A model generated the notes under the pieces. It saw nothing but the letters and a program-made list of their open reading frames with translations, was not told the DNA's origin and searched no databases. A stretch of DNA of 64,000 nt from Phialophora verrucosa (Eukaryota > Ascomycota > Eurotiomycetes > Chaetothyriales > Herpotrichiellaceae), in the NCBI GenBank assembly GCA_002099365.1, contig MSED01000013.1:620001-684000 (forward strand), written 5' to 3'. How positions within the stretch are numbered: position 1 is the stretch's first letter; every line of letters begins with the position of its first letter. Below, piece after piece: positions 1 through 9,813 of the stretch. The translations under genes were made by a program, and so were the position numbers.

Positions 1-1265
1 ATTTGCGGGGCTATACCCTGCCAGATATCGTTTTCGTCGTTGGTGAGATATCACGGCCGACCGGAGGAGTAGCTTTCCATGCTAGATATGTACCTCTACC
101 ACCCGTTTAGGATGGTAGCATCATTGAATTTACACTGGCAAGGAGAGATCGGGGCTAAGCCCTCGTCGAGGGAGTAGGTGCGTCAGTGAGTGGGAAGTTG
201 TTTGTGCATCGGGCAGGAAGAGAAGCAAAAAATCAATGCAGTCAAAGGAATAGCCGAAGTCATCCCGCCAAGGTTAGTTGCTCTCACCCGAGCATGTACT
301 TCAATTTTTCTTTTAACTGGGCAAGGTGGACTGCTACGACTAGCTAACGTGTTCTCGAGGCTTGATATTCATATAGATGCCTAGATAACCATCCTTGAAA
401 TGTCAAAAATGACACCAGCCCGCCACCAATCGAACACAAGCGAGATGCGTCCCCGGATCTCTCGGAGTTCAAAAGTGCTGCACCAAAACGGTTTCAGCAC
501 CAGCGTGAATGAGTACGATCCGAAAATCATCCATCACAGCCAGCGGAAAGGACTCAATCAGGTGTGAAATCTGAAAGTGAGGCCGTGGTGAGGGAAAAAT
601 CAGAATTGCAAATGCGCGGCGGTTCAGAGAGCCACACCAAGACTTGTGGGACGGGGCAAGGTTTCTTCGGTATGATTGGCTGCGTCTTGCGTCCACTCAT
701 CTTTCTCATCCTCGTTCCCCTTGCCCGGTGACCGTCCATTCTTCATCTTCTTCCGAGAGCCATCAACAAGGGGCATACGGTGCAGCCTCCTTGACCTTTA
801 CTGCTGTGTGCAATCCTTACTTCTGGCGATATCTTGAGCACAAGATTGCCCCACGTTATGCTTCCAAACTTTAACACTTCTGGTGGTCTTGCCATGCCCG
901 CTTCGTGGGGTCATTCGTGTGGAGTAGCGCGTTTCCCACTGGAGAGTCACAGAGTGTACTTAAGCTTCATGTTCACCTCGACACTGGAGCGCCCTGCCTG
1001 CTTTACGAGTTCCCTCTCTTTGCTCGCGTGAGGCCTGGTCTACTTGATGACAAGCTCAGCTACAACAGGAGATGAACCCCTTCCTTGCCTGAAATGGGGC
1101 GTCTGATGACGTGATCTCACAATAACACGAACCAACGCTGAGAGAGACAGACGGAGAGAAAGGGCACCTCCGACTGATATAATAGAGTGCAGACCCTTCG
1201 ATTGGCCACCTTCGAAATCATGATATGAACTAGTACTTGACAATAGGGAATTCGTCAACTCGAAT
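1..1265. other. Intergenic region at left edge
   Basis: No open frame here has recognisable protein-family features, and the short frames overlap on both strands without coding character. The right part is the promoter of the FAD monooxygenase that starts at 1266. A TATA-like TATAAT lies at 1178-1183, 88 bases before the start codon. A CCCC...GGGG pair sits near 1075-1097. Confidence 0.6.
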
Positions 1266-3110
1266 ATGTCTGCAAGTTATCCGGTCGCCATTGTCGGAGG
1301 CGGTCCGACCGGTCTTTCGGCTTCCATTCTACTCTCACAGTACAACATCCCACATCTTTTATTTGAGAGATACCCGTCGACATCCATCCACCCCAAGGCA
1401 TGCGGTTACAATCACCGCACAATGGAAATCTGGCGGCGCATGGGGATCGAAGATGAGCTGATCAAGGCGCGCGCTCCCGCGAACATTGTTGGCAGGACGG
1501 CATGGTACACCAGCTTTGGGTCAACCGGGAGGGAGATTGTCAGCCGAGACTCATGGGGCGGTGGTGCGTATGAGGGAGAATATGCGTCCGTGTCGCCGTG
1601 TCAGTATTCCATACTGCCACAGATCCGGATGGAGCCCATCCTGCAGAAACGAGCATTAGAACTCAACCCCAGCGGCATTCTGTACAATACGGAAGTCACC
1701 AAAGTCGAAGAAGCTGACGACTACGTTCTCCTCACATATCAACGCAAGGGCCAGCCTTCCGAGACCGTGCGAGCGAAGTATTGCATTGGAGCTGATGGTG
1801 GGCGCGGACTAACTGATCAGCTTGGAATTGGCTGGGAGGGAGAACGCAATGTCGTCGACATGGTGTCCGCGCACATCCGTGCGCCTCTATCTCTTCACCA
1901 CCCTGATATTCGAAACTTTATAACATGGTTTGTCAACCCACGACTCGGCGGCACCATCGGTTCAGGCTACCTCTACCATCTGGGCCCTTACCCCATCTCG
2001 CCCGACACCGAGGAGTGGCTGTTTGCGTGCGGGTTGGCTCCCGGTGAGAAAAGCATGGACGGGCCTGCGATGCTGAACCGACTGCACAAGACATTGCAAA
2101 TCCCAGATCTGAAGGCTGAACTTCTCTCCACCAGCTATTGGTACGTCAATGCACTGACCGCGAAACGTTACCGCAGCAAGATGTCGACAGGGAGGGTTTT
2201 CCTCGTGGGAGATGCAGCGCATCGGATCCCGCCGTGGGGAGCGTTGGGCCTCAACACCGGCGTGCAAGACGTGGACAATTTGATATGGAAGCTGAATTTC
2301 GCTGTGAATGGCGTCCCGGCATCTCTCGAGTCTGGTGCAAATCTCAATGCATTACTCGATACGTACGACTCCGAGCGCCGGCCGATCGGTCAACGAGTGC
2401 GCAACACCTCCCTGCACAACCTGCGCTCTCACGGACTGGTTATGGACAACGCCATCGGCGTGTCTCCTTCCAACACCCACGATGAGAACGTTGCGAACAT
2501 GGACTCCTTCCTGAGCTCGTCGCCCGACAATCTTGAAGCTATCTCCCGTCGTGAGGCAGTAAATCGCGCACAGAAGACGCTTGACCACGAATTTCACGCT
2601 CTAGGCGCCGAGGTCGGCTGGTTCTACCCGGACGTCGACGTCGATGGGGAAGGCAAGGCAACGAACCACGACGGCCAGGTCACCGAAGAAGGGGAGCTGG
2701 ATACTTTGTACTACCACCCCTCGACCATCCCGGGCCACCACTTGCCGCACGCTTGGCTTGAAAGGGACGGGCGGAGGTTATCCACCAGGGATCTCGTCCG
2801 GTATGATGGATTCGCTCTATTTACGTCGCGGCCTGAGCTATGGAGCAACGCGATAGAGGAAGATGGCCACGGCTTAGTGAGCCTCGTGGAAATTATGGAC
2901 CAGAGTACGAGGTCGTCGCGCGGGCAATCTTCCGGATGGAAGGACGTTGACAACAAGTGGGCTAGCGAGCGCGGTATCGGAAGCTCCGGCGCGGTCCTGG
3001 TTCGACCGGATGGGGTCGTTGTCTGGCGGGCGAAGGAGTTCGATCAAGACAAGCATTCTGGACGTGGATGGCTCAGTAATATTCTCCGCAGGTCATTGAA
3101 GCTTGCATAG
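1266..3110 (+). CDS. FAD-dependent aromatic monooxygenase (phenol 2-monooxygenase type)
   Basis: A 614-residue single-exon flavoprotein hydroxylase. The N-terminal dinucleotide-binding motif GGGPTGL (residues 11-17) binds the FAD ADP moiety. GADGGR (175-180) matches the family DG motif and GDAAHRIPPWG (315-325) is the GD motif contacting the FAD ribityl chain. After about residue 430 there is a thioredoxin-like C-terminal domain, as in phenol hydroxylases, ending with a GAVLVRPDGVVVWR stretch. Family members use NADPH and O2 to hydroxylate a phenolic ring; the true substrate cannot be read here. It opens a run of oxidative genes (MDR reductase, P450, alcohol dehydrogenase) that fits aromatic catabolism. 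The ATG at 1266 is chosen because the FAD fold begins five residues later. Family assignment is secure, substrate unknown. Confidence 0.93.
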   Translation: MSASYPVAIVGGGPTGLSASILLSQYNIPHLLFERYPSTSIHPKACGYNHRTMEIWRRMGIEDELIKARAPANIVGRTAWYTSFGSTGREIVSRDSWGGGAYEGEYASVSPCQYSILPQIRMEPILQKRALELNPSGILYNTEVTKVEEADDYVLLTYQRKGQPSETVRAKYCIGADGGRGLTDQLGIGWEGERNVVDMVSAHIRAPLSLHHPDIRNFITWFVNPRLGGTIGSGYLYHLGPYPISPDTEEWLFACGLAPGEKSMDGPAMLNRLHKTLQIPDLKAELLSTSYWYVNALTAKRYRSKMSTGRVFLVGDAAHRIPPWGALGLNTGVQDVDNLIWKLNFAVNGVPASLESGANLNALLDTYDSERRPIGQRVRNTSLHNLRSHGLVMDNAIGVSPSNTHDENVANMDSFLSSSPDNLEAISRREAVNRAQKTLDHEFHALGAEVGWFYPDVDVDGEGKATNHDGQVTEEGELDTLYYHPSTIPGHHLPHAWLERDGRRLSTRDLVRYDGFALFTSRPELWSNAIEEDGHGLVSLVEIMDQSTRSSRGQSSGWKDVDNKWASERGIGSSGAVLVRPDGVVVWRAKEFDQDKHSGRGWLSNILRRSLKLA

Positions 3111-3530
3111 CCGCTTTAGACATGGTATAGGGTTCTAGAGAGTTAGACCGCCGACTTTGTCTGTCCCTAAGGGCCAACTATCGGAACCGGTGAAATAATA
3201 GGCATTTTCGAAGAAAGCAGCCAGCCATTTTGAGTGCCAAAACCAGGTAAAACGATTCGCTATATGACCACTAAGCCAAGTTGTGAGCGAACAAAGACCC
3301 TTCGATGCGTGAAGCACGAAGAGTAGGGACCGATGACCCCGCACAAGACCAGTCCATATATTCACCGGCTCTCACCGTCTCCGCCTTACTAATACACACA
3401 GTGAGCTCGACAGCCATGCAAGTAAGCACGTCATGACAAGGGCAGGAGGTCAACCGTGTATATCATGGGTATTTTCCCGTCCTTGAGCATCCTTCAATGC
3501 TCGCCCTCCTCGTAAGTAGCTGTTTTCACG
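3111..3530. other. Intergenic region
   Basis: This 420-base spacer separates two same-strand genes and must hold the terminator of the monooxygenase and the promoter of the MDR reductase. I see no gene and no distinctive repeat. Confidence 0.6.
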
Positions 3531-4592
3531 ATGCAACTCCTCAACTACGCAGCTTGGATCCCCGCCGAAAAAGACCCGCTCGTGGTCGCAACAGCTCCCT
3601 TCCCAGACCTAGCTTCCGATGAGTTGATTCTCAAGAATCACGCCGTGGCCATCAATCCCGTCGACTGGAAGATCCAAGCCTCGGGCGGGTTCGGCCTCTC
3701 TTACCCGGCCATCCTGGGAGAAGACGTCGCCGGCGAGGTCCTCGAGGTAGGCAAGGGTGTCAAGGCTTTCAAGAAAGGTGACCGGGTCATTGCTCACGCA
3801 TTGGGGTTGGGCAGCGGACCGGCGTATGGTGGCTTTCAACTATATCCACGCGTGAGGCTTGAGACCGTGGCCAGGATTCCCGACGGCTTGGAGTACAAGA
3901 GTGCGGCGGTGTTGCCGTTGAGTGTAAGCACAGCGGCCGCGGGTCTGTACTTGAAAGGGACCTTGGGTTTGCGATACCCAGAGCTTGGGAGTGGCGGCAG
4001 TGCGGTACACGCATTGACGACGACGAAGAAGAAGAACGAAGTCCTCCTCCTCTGGGGCGGATCCTCGTCCGTCGGATCATCCGTGATCCAACTTGCCGTG
4101 GCTTCAGGCTACGATGTCGTCACAACAGCATCGCCGGCGAACTATGCGTACGCCAAAGCCCTCGGCGCTTCGCTCGTGCTGGATTACCATAACCCGGACA
4201 TCGTGCCGATATTGATATCCCTCCTGAAAGAGCATGGCGCCGCGGTGGCAGGTGCCTACGACGCCATTGGAGCGGACGCCACGGTGCGCCAATGCGCCGC
4301 TGTCCTGCATGCGCTCGGGGGAGGGACAATTGCCAGCGTTGTCTCAGCGCCAGATGATCTTCCGAAGGGAGTGAAGGTCGCTAGAATAGGGAGCACAAAT
4401 ATCGTGAGCCAGGAAGCTGGCGCAGTGGCCAAGAAGATCTGGGGCGAATATCTGCCTGCGGCGTTGAAAGAGGGGTCGTTCAAGACGGCGCCTGAAGAGC
4501 TTGTAATCGGGAATGGACTGTATTTCGTGCAGGGTGGCCTGGATAGGCAGAAGAGTGGCGTCTCAGCAAGGAAGGTGGTTGTGACGCTTTGA
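3531..4592 (+). CDS. Zinc-less MDR oxidoreductase (trans-enoyl reductase/quinone reductase-like)
   Basis: A 353-residue intronless medium-chain dehydrogenase/reductase. The GroES-like N-terminal domain has the family landmarks AINPVDWKIQ (40-49) and ILGEDVAGEV (61-70). The Rossmann domain has WGGSSSVGSS (175-184), the NADP(H)-binding loop. The Cys/His ligands for catalytic and structural zinc are absent, placing it with zinc-independent enoyl/quinone reductases (fungal ToxD-like group) rather than alcohol dehydrogenases. Such enzymes reduce activated C=C bonds with NADPH. It sits between an aromatic hydroxylase and a P450 on the same strand, so a role in reducing an unsaturated side chain or quinone of a phenolic substrate is plausible. 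A longer relative is encoded at 33663-34817. Confidence 0.9.
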   Translation: MQLLNYAAWIPAEKDPLVVATAPFPDLASDELILKNHAVAINPVDWKIQASGGFGLSYPAILGEDVAGEVLEVGKGVKAFKKGDRVIAHALGLGSGPAYGGFQLYPRVRLETVARIPDGLEYKSAAVLPLSVSTAAAGLYLKGTLGLRYPELGSGGSAVHALTTTKKKNEVLLLWGGSSSVGSSVIQLAVASGYDVVTTASPANYAYAKALGASLVLDYHNPDIVPILISLLKEHGAAVAGAYDAIGADATVRQCAAVLHALGGGTIASVVSAPDDLPKGVKVARIGSTNIVSQEAGAVAKKIWGEYLPAALKEGSFKTAPEELVIGNGLYFVQGGLDRQKSGVSARKVVVTL

Positions 4593-5254
4593 TGAGGTGA
4601 AGCGGATATAATTGACACTGAAGGATGGTCAATTATCTTTTGCATGATGTGCTACGTTCCATGTGGTGATGGAGTTGACGGGAACCAATTGGAACCACCT
4701 GGTCATAGCCCTGGTGCCGGTGAGCCTGCTTGTCTTGCAAAGGACACTCCCACTGCTTTGCGATCTGCAAATTTTCGTGGCTTGTAGTCTCATGCGGGTA
4801 TATCTGTGTGGATATGACCCCTTTCTTGGCCCGGAGTATGTGCTAAAGAACAACAAACACATACCAAAGAGCACACTGATATGTATGCCCATCGTCAGCT
4901 GCTATACCCCAACCCCTACAATGCCAGCCGATCCAGCTACGTCAACGCGTAGAGCTTAATGTACTCCGCACTGGGAGGCCCTGATCGGCTCACTAATATT
5001 ACGCGACGCATCAGCATGGAGCGATACAACTGTATCCCCGAATTGGGGAGATATACCGATCGCGCAGGGTCAACCCGGCCCAAAGGACGTCCCAGGCTCA
5101 GAGTGGTAGACCCATCAGGCGCAATAGCAATACTTATCCCCACCGTCATCCTATCCTACTGTGCAGAGCAAGCCAACCCACGGTATAAAAGAATCGAATG
5201 TGCAAACTGACTGCCAGGTTGCAACAACCAAGTATCACCCCCCATCCTGACGAA
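4593..5254. other. Intergenic region, P450 promoter
   Basis: No gene is supported. The right half is the promoter of the P450 beginning at 5255. It holds a TATA box and two Adr1-type half-sites: CCCCAA at 4907-4912 and TTGGGG at 5043-5048. Confidence 0.6.
5184..5191 (+). promoter_or_regulatory. TATA box of the CYP504-like P450 gene
   Basis: The sequence TATAAAAG lies 71 bases before the P450 start codon at 5255, a normal position for a fungal TATA element followed by a short 5' leader. Confidence 0.55.
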
Positions 5255-7138
5255 ATGTATCCAGCTTTCACGTTCTTCTTCTTTGCATCCCTCCTTGCGT
5301 TGGCCTGGCGGTGGTCGACCAGGACAGATATCCCCAAGATCAAGAATCTCCCAGAACTCCCCGCGGTGCCCATTTTTGGAAGTCTGCTTCTCCTGGGCAA
5401 ACACCATGCGAGGAACTGCGCGAAGCTAGCGAAGACGTATGGCGATGTATTCCAGGTCCGGCTGGGTAACCGGGTAAGTGAGCGTGCTTGGATCGAGAAT
5501 CTTGAATATCCCAATATCGGGTACCTGGAGACCGAACTGACGGGCGGTAACAACCCCAGAGATTCATCTATGCCAACTCGTTCGAAGCAGTCAAGGAGCT
5601 GTGGATCAAGAACCAATCAGCACTCATCTCTCGGCCCAAGACGTGGACATTCCACGATGTGGTGTCCGAGACTCAGGGCGTGTACACGCTGGGCACGTCG
5701 CCGTGGAACGATTCCGTCAAGCGAGCCCGCAAGGCCGCGGCCACGGCTTTGAACAGACAGGCCGTCCAGACGTACCTGCCGTTCATCGACCTCGAGTCTG
5801 CGGCCAGCTTGGGCGAGCTGGCTCGGAATGCGAAGCAAGGCTACGACATCGACCCGAACGGGTATTTCCAGCGGTTTTCGCTCAATATCAGTTTGACCCT
5901 GAACTATGGGATCCGGATCCAGGGCGGCGTGCACGACCAGACGCTCAACGAGGTCGTTGCAGTGGAGCGAGAGCTCGCGAACATTCGAGGCATCGCGCAC
6001 GGCTGGCAGGACTATATCCCGATCTTGCGCCTCTGGCCGGGATACAAGAAGAATGCGATCCGGTTCCGGGCCCGACGGGACGAGTACATCTTGCACTTCT
6101 TCGCTGCGCTCAAGGAACGCATCGCGGCTGGGACGGACAATCCGTGCATTGCGGGGCATGTGCTGAAGGATCCCGAGGCTAAGCTGGCTGAGAGTGAGTG
6201 CGACGAGGAATCTCTTGCCTTCTTTCGTCTTATGACCTGTGTTGTCGAACCTGCTGACACCACGCTGCAGACGAGCTGAAATCCATCTGTCTGACCATGG
6301 TGGCTGCCGGACTCGACACGCTGCCCGGAAACATCAACATGACGATCGCGTACCTGTCGTCCCCTCATGGCCAAGAGATCCAGCAGCGCATGTACGACGA
6401 GATAGTCAAGGCTCATGCAGGCGAGGATCCTTGGCACGGGTGTCTCCTCGAGGAGAAGTCCGAGTATGTTGTCTCGTTCGTGAAGGTAAGCGCGCATTGC
6501 TCATCCTGCTATTATTCCCACAGCGCTTTCACACTGCTGACGAACTCCGGCACAGGAGGTGCTTCGCTTCTGGTCCACGCTGAATTTGTCCTTTAATCGC
6601 CAGAGCATCAAAGACATCACGTATAAAGGTGCGGTGATCCCAGCGGGGACACCATTCCTGATGGTAAGCCACTCACCAGTAGATGACACCTGCCTCCTTA
6701 CAACCCTCCATTCCATGCCTTCGTTCCGCTAACCAGAGGCGTTATGTGTACACCTTACAGAACATGTGGGCCGCGAACCACGACGAGACCGTCTTCAAGT
6801 CTCCCTTTGAGTTCATCCCGGATCGTTTCGTCGGAATCCCAGAGGCAGGTCAAGGCACACAGCATTTCGGCTACGGCGCGGGGACTCGCATGTGCGCCGG
6901 CGCTCACCTAGCGAACCGCGAATTGTACGCCATCTTCACGCGCCTGATCCTGGCATTTCATATCAAGGAGACGCAATACGTCAGCGAGCGGCCGATTCTC
7001 GACAGCATCGACTGCAATTCAGTTCCGACCAGTATGGTGACTCAGCCCAAGCCGTTCAAGGTTCGGTTCATTCCTCGCGATGCCGCGAAGCTGGATCAGT
7101 GGCTGCAGGAGAGTTCTGACAGGACTGCATATCTTTGA
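5255..7138 (+). CDS. Cytochrome P450, CYP504-like (phenylacetate hydroxylase family)
   Basis: Five exons: 5255-5473, 5560-6193, 6271-6485, 6556-6663 and 6761-7138, all with GT-AG introns of 70-97 nt, giving 517 residues. This is close to the roughly 518-residue A. nidulans phenylacetate 2-hydroxylase. An N-terminal membrane anchor (residues 1-20) points to the ER. The oxygen-binding I-helix AGLDT is near 296-300, the K-helix ExxR is EVLR (357-360), and the haem loop FGYGAGTRMCAG has its ligand Cys near 437, followed by the family-typical HLANRELY. CYP504 enzymes ortho-hydroxylate phenylacetate or related aromatics en route to homogentisate. The start at 5255 puts the hydrophobic anchor first; an in-frame ATG at 5198 would add 19 polar residues. 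Neighbouring hydroxylase and dehydrogenase genes support an aromatic-degradation role. Exact substrate is inferred. Confidence 0.92.
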
Positions 7139-7860
7139 GTGCGTGGGATTCTGGGAACGGGATGGCTCAGCCGGGGCCGGGGGGCTGGATCCAAGCTCTG
7201 TTGGATCATTGCTCGAGATTCACGCCCTCCAGGCCAGCGGAGTCGGCATAAGGCGATGAAGGGTCATCGCGCCGATGTTTCGAGGTTGCTATGCAGATGT
7301 GATGAATGAGATAACGTATCACTGATACATACATACACGCCTTCTGTCAGTAATCTCGCGTCCAGATGAACGTATCAGTACGTCGACATTCACGGTGTAT
7401 GACGTTGACGAAAGTGAGAAACGGAATCGTGGTTTATTTGATTAGTCGACTGAAGATCGGTGCGTACTCGCTCGTCTTGCCTAATTAATTGTTATGTACG
7501 GAGTGCTCACCGTTGTAAACTCCTCGTGCTGACAGAGAGGATGCCAGTGAGAACCTTGGTGCAGAAGGTACTCTGTACGGAGTCTCAGGATGATTATCCT
7601 TCCTGCTTAGTCGGCCGGCACGCCGGTGCACGTTGCGCTGAGCTTGCGAGACCTTTCATTCCTTCATTACCGGCCCGCAGTGCACTACCCGGTAAGAACA
7701 ACCACGGAGTACTCATGGGTACTTCCTCACCTCAGCAAACGAGTCCTCTGCGTACTCGTATGCTCACTCCTCCAGTAACTGCGCCGGATGCTGGAGATCG
7801 GCTTGCAAGACACCGAATGGCTGGGACTGGGTTGGAGAGGGAGAGGACCAATAACCACGA

Positions 7861-7890
7861 TGCCCTGCCCTGCCATGCCCTGCCCTCCCC
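7861..7890. repeat. Short tandem repeat (TGCCC units)
   Basis: Five imperfect copies of a TGCCC-type pentamer lie in tandem in the convergent spacer. This is a low-complexity tract with no coding role visible. Confidence 0.6.
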
Positions 7891-7916
7891 TAACCTTTGA
7901 TCGACATCTTTGGTTT

Positions 7917-7929
7917 CTCCAAATTGGGG
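7917..7929. promoter_or_regulatory. Adr1-type inverted repeat (CTCCAA-A-TTGGGG)
   Basis: Two TTGGRG half-sites face each other with one base between them. Yeast Adr1 binds inverted TTGGRG elements, and the local C2H2 regulator (9814-12416) keeps the Adr1 contact residues. The site is between two gene 3' ends, so its function is uncertain. A near-identical copy lies at 9587-9599. Confidence 0.4.
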
Positions 7930-8174
7930 AGCCCGCGAAGGTGGCACTGTCAAGTATCGGATCCTATCAGCGGAATATTCGCTCAATGATGCACATATGG
8001 TGAGAAGTACGCCCGTACTCGGCATTATCCGTGGATCAAGCGCAGTTCTTTCGAGTTCGGAAGCGAAAGGATTCACGAGTACAGGGCGGATTAATGGTTG
8101 GCCGGGTTATATCAAACGACTCATGAACAAAGTCTTCCCTGATGGGGCGGGGCTGAGTCTGCTCTCCGTACCGC

Positions 8175-9290
8175 TCAGGCAGACATATCCACGACCAGTT
8201 TCCCGCTGGTACCTTTGTGGTAGTCTTCCACCAGCTGGTTCAGCTCTTCCAGCTTGTACGTCTTGGTCTTTGCCCTGACACCCTCTTCAGCTGCAAAGTT
8301 TAACATTGCCCGCAGCTGATGGTTTCGGCCCACCAAGACTCCAACCATGTCGATATGCCGAAAGACCAGATCCCGGGGCTGAATATGGAAACCGTCTTTG
8401 GGAAAGCTGACTGTTACGCAAACGCCATGATTCTTGATCAACTTCATACCATACTCCAGTGCCTGTTGAGCCTCAGGGAGCACCAGAAGCCCTTCGACTC
8501 CCTTCTCACCCTCCAAGGCAGGCTCAGGCCGTCCGCAGACCGATATCCGGACGTCCTCCGGGGTCTGCTTTCTCGCATCAACAATGGTGACCTTGGGTCC
8601 GAGAGGTCCCAGGTCGCTCACAACCTCTTCCAAGAGGGCTAATGCTGAGTCTCCGGCGTCAATTGCGATCACGTCGCATCCAAGCTTGACCGCGAACTGG
8701 ACACCGAGGTGGCCCAATCCACCACCTGCTCCAGAAATGGCAATGCTCATGCCTTCACCTCCACCCTTCTCCATTTTGACCCTGCATCTGCTGATTGCAT
8801 TCCAGATCGTCAGGCCGGCACACATCAACGGTGCGGTCTCGACAGCAGTGAGTCCTTTGGGCATAGGCGCCACTTGACGAGAGTCGGCAATGCAATACTC
8901 CTGGAAGCCCCCGTTGGCAGAGAGACCGAGATTTCCAGCCTTTGTACACCACACGCCGTATCCTTGCGGATCGCCATCGTTGTGGGTGCACTCGTAACAA
9001 GCGCCGCAAGGGTGGAATGCGCGGCCAGGCACGCCAACTGGTGCCCCTACGCTGAGGTTCAGGCTTGAAGAAACATCGGGACCCATGGCGACAATTGAAC
9101 CGGCGAATTCATGTGAGCCGATTCTGGGAAGATCCTGCCACATGGCGCCGGATGCAAACACGGCATCTGTGTGGCAATATGAGGCTGCTTCGACTTTGAC
9201 GAGGATGTCTTGACCTGTTGGGTCCTCGGGTTTCGGGATGTCCTTCAGGTTGTACGGCGTGTTGAAGGCGTCAAGGACTTGGGCCCGCAT
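8175..9290 (-). CDS. Zinc-dependent alcohol dehydrogenase (MDR superfamily)
   Basis: A 371-residue intronless zinc alcohol dehydrogenase. Catalytic-zinc ligands are Cys39 (in SYCHTD), His60 with Glu61 (in GSHEFAG) and Cys157. The structural-zinc set is Cys95, Cys98, Cys101 and Cys115. The coenzyme loop GAGGGLGHLG spans 187-196. The normal GHE motif reads GSHE. These enzymes interconvert alcohols and aldehydes with NAD(P). It shares a 523-base divergent promoter with the Adr1-like regulator starting at 9814. That promoter has an inverted TTGGRG pair and another TTGGAG 84 bases before this ATG, echoing yeast Adr1 control of ADH2. Within the cluster it could oxidise an aromatic alcohol or aldehyde intermediate; substrate unknown. 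Confidence 0.93.
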   Translation of the reverse strand: MRAQVLDAFNTPYNLKDIPKPEDPTGQDILVKVEAASYCHTDAVFASGAMWQDLPRIGSHEFAGSIVAMGPDVSSSLNLSVGAPVGVPGRAFHPCGACYECTHNDGDPQGYGVWCTKAGNLGLSANGGFQEYCIADSRQVAPMPKGLTAVETAPLMCAGLTIWNAISRCRVKMEKGGGEGMSIAISGAGGGLGHLGVQFAVKLGCDVIAIDAGDSALALLEEVVSDLGPLGPKVTIVDARKQTPEDVRISVCGRPEPALEGEKGVEGLLVLPEAQQALEYGMKLIKNHGVCVTVSFPKDGFHIQPRDLVFRHIDMVGVLVGRNHQLRAMLNFAAEEGVRAKTKTYKLEELNQLVEDYHKGTSGKLVVDMSA

Positions 9291-9586
9291 CTTATAAGCT
9301 GAGCGTACGCAAGAGAATATCTGGAAGAGTCTTCTTGCCTGTTCTTCAGGATGCTGTTATTACTGTCGCTGAGTTGGAGCTTGACACTGCGAGATCAACA
9401 GACGTAGTATAGATGAACAAGGCCAGGTAGACCAAGCCATGTTATGAAGCGCCATAATGTCTGTGTGGAGACCGCCTTAGCACATCCGGTCTTGTGCTTC
9501 ATCAACCCCACGTGCGATCATTGCCCGATGTTCTGCAATAATCTGCGTCCAGAGGTCGAGGAGAGTCGATCTTCGGGCTGGCGGTT

Positions 9587-9599
9587 CCCCAAATTGGAG
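9587..9599. promoter_or_regulatory. Adr1-type inverted repeat (CCCCAA-A-TTGGAG)
   Basis: Two TTGGRG half-sites in inverted orientation are separated by one base, 297 bases upstream of the alcohol dehydrogenase ATG and 214 bases upstream of the regulator ATG. Including flanking bases it is the reverse complement of 7916-7929 with a single central mismatch. It is the best candidate operator for the adjacent C2H2 regulator. Confidence 0.5.
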
Positions 9600-9629
9600 A
9601 CACGGCGGGTCTTCAGGGCTTACCTAAGA

Positions 9630-9641
9630 GGCCCCGGGGCC
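9630..9641. repeat. GC-rich palindrome
   Basis: The 12-base perfect palindrome GGCCCCGGGGCC lies in the divergent promoter. It contains CCCCGGGG, which resembles sites of GC-reading C2H2 regulators such as the CreA/Mig1 group. That link is inference. Confidence 0.5.
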
Positions 9642-9665
9642 CCGCATCGGGCTGATAATGAAGCT

Positions 9666-9707
9666 GCTTAGCGGCCAATCCGCGGTTTAGGCATGCTTAA
9701 CGGCCAA
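9666..9707 (+). repeat. 13-bp direct repeat in regulator promoter
   Basis: GCTTARCGGCCAA occurs at 9666-9678 and again at 9695-9707 with 12 of 13 identical bases, 29 bases apart, roughly 110-150 bases before the regulator start codon. The second copy extends into CCAAAG and the first into a CCAAT box. Confidence 0.55.
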
Positions 9708-9813
9708 AGAAGCCTTGCCCGGATACCCGACATCACATAAGATCATATACCCATCTCCTCCTTCCCCAAATCCTCTTCCGATCTACCAACCACAGATTCG
9801 ATGCTTCCAAGCC

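Larger units (their letters stand above)
7139..8174. other. Convergent intergenic region
   Basis: This stretch lies between the 3' ends of the P450 and the alcohol dehydrogenase. No gene is supported. It contains repeated TACGGAGT words (7497 and 7576 areas), a TGCCC-type tandem repeat at 7861-7890 and a paired TTGGRG-type inverted repeat at 7917-7929. The last is odd for a region where neither neighbour starts. Confidence 0.55.
9291..9813. promoter_or_regulatory. Divergent promoter of alcohol dehydrogenase and Adr1-like regulator
   Basis: This 523-base region drives both flanking genes. It carries TTGGAG at 9374-9379, the inverted pair at 9587-9599, a GC-rich palindrome GGCCCCGGGGCC at 9630-9641, a near-identical 13-bp direct repeat GCTTARCGGCCAA at 9666-9678 and 9695-9707, and CCCCAA at 9764-9769, 45 bases before the regulator ATG. 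The density of paired elements is much higher than in the other spacers. Confidence 0.6.
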
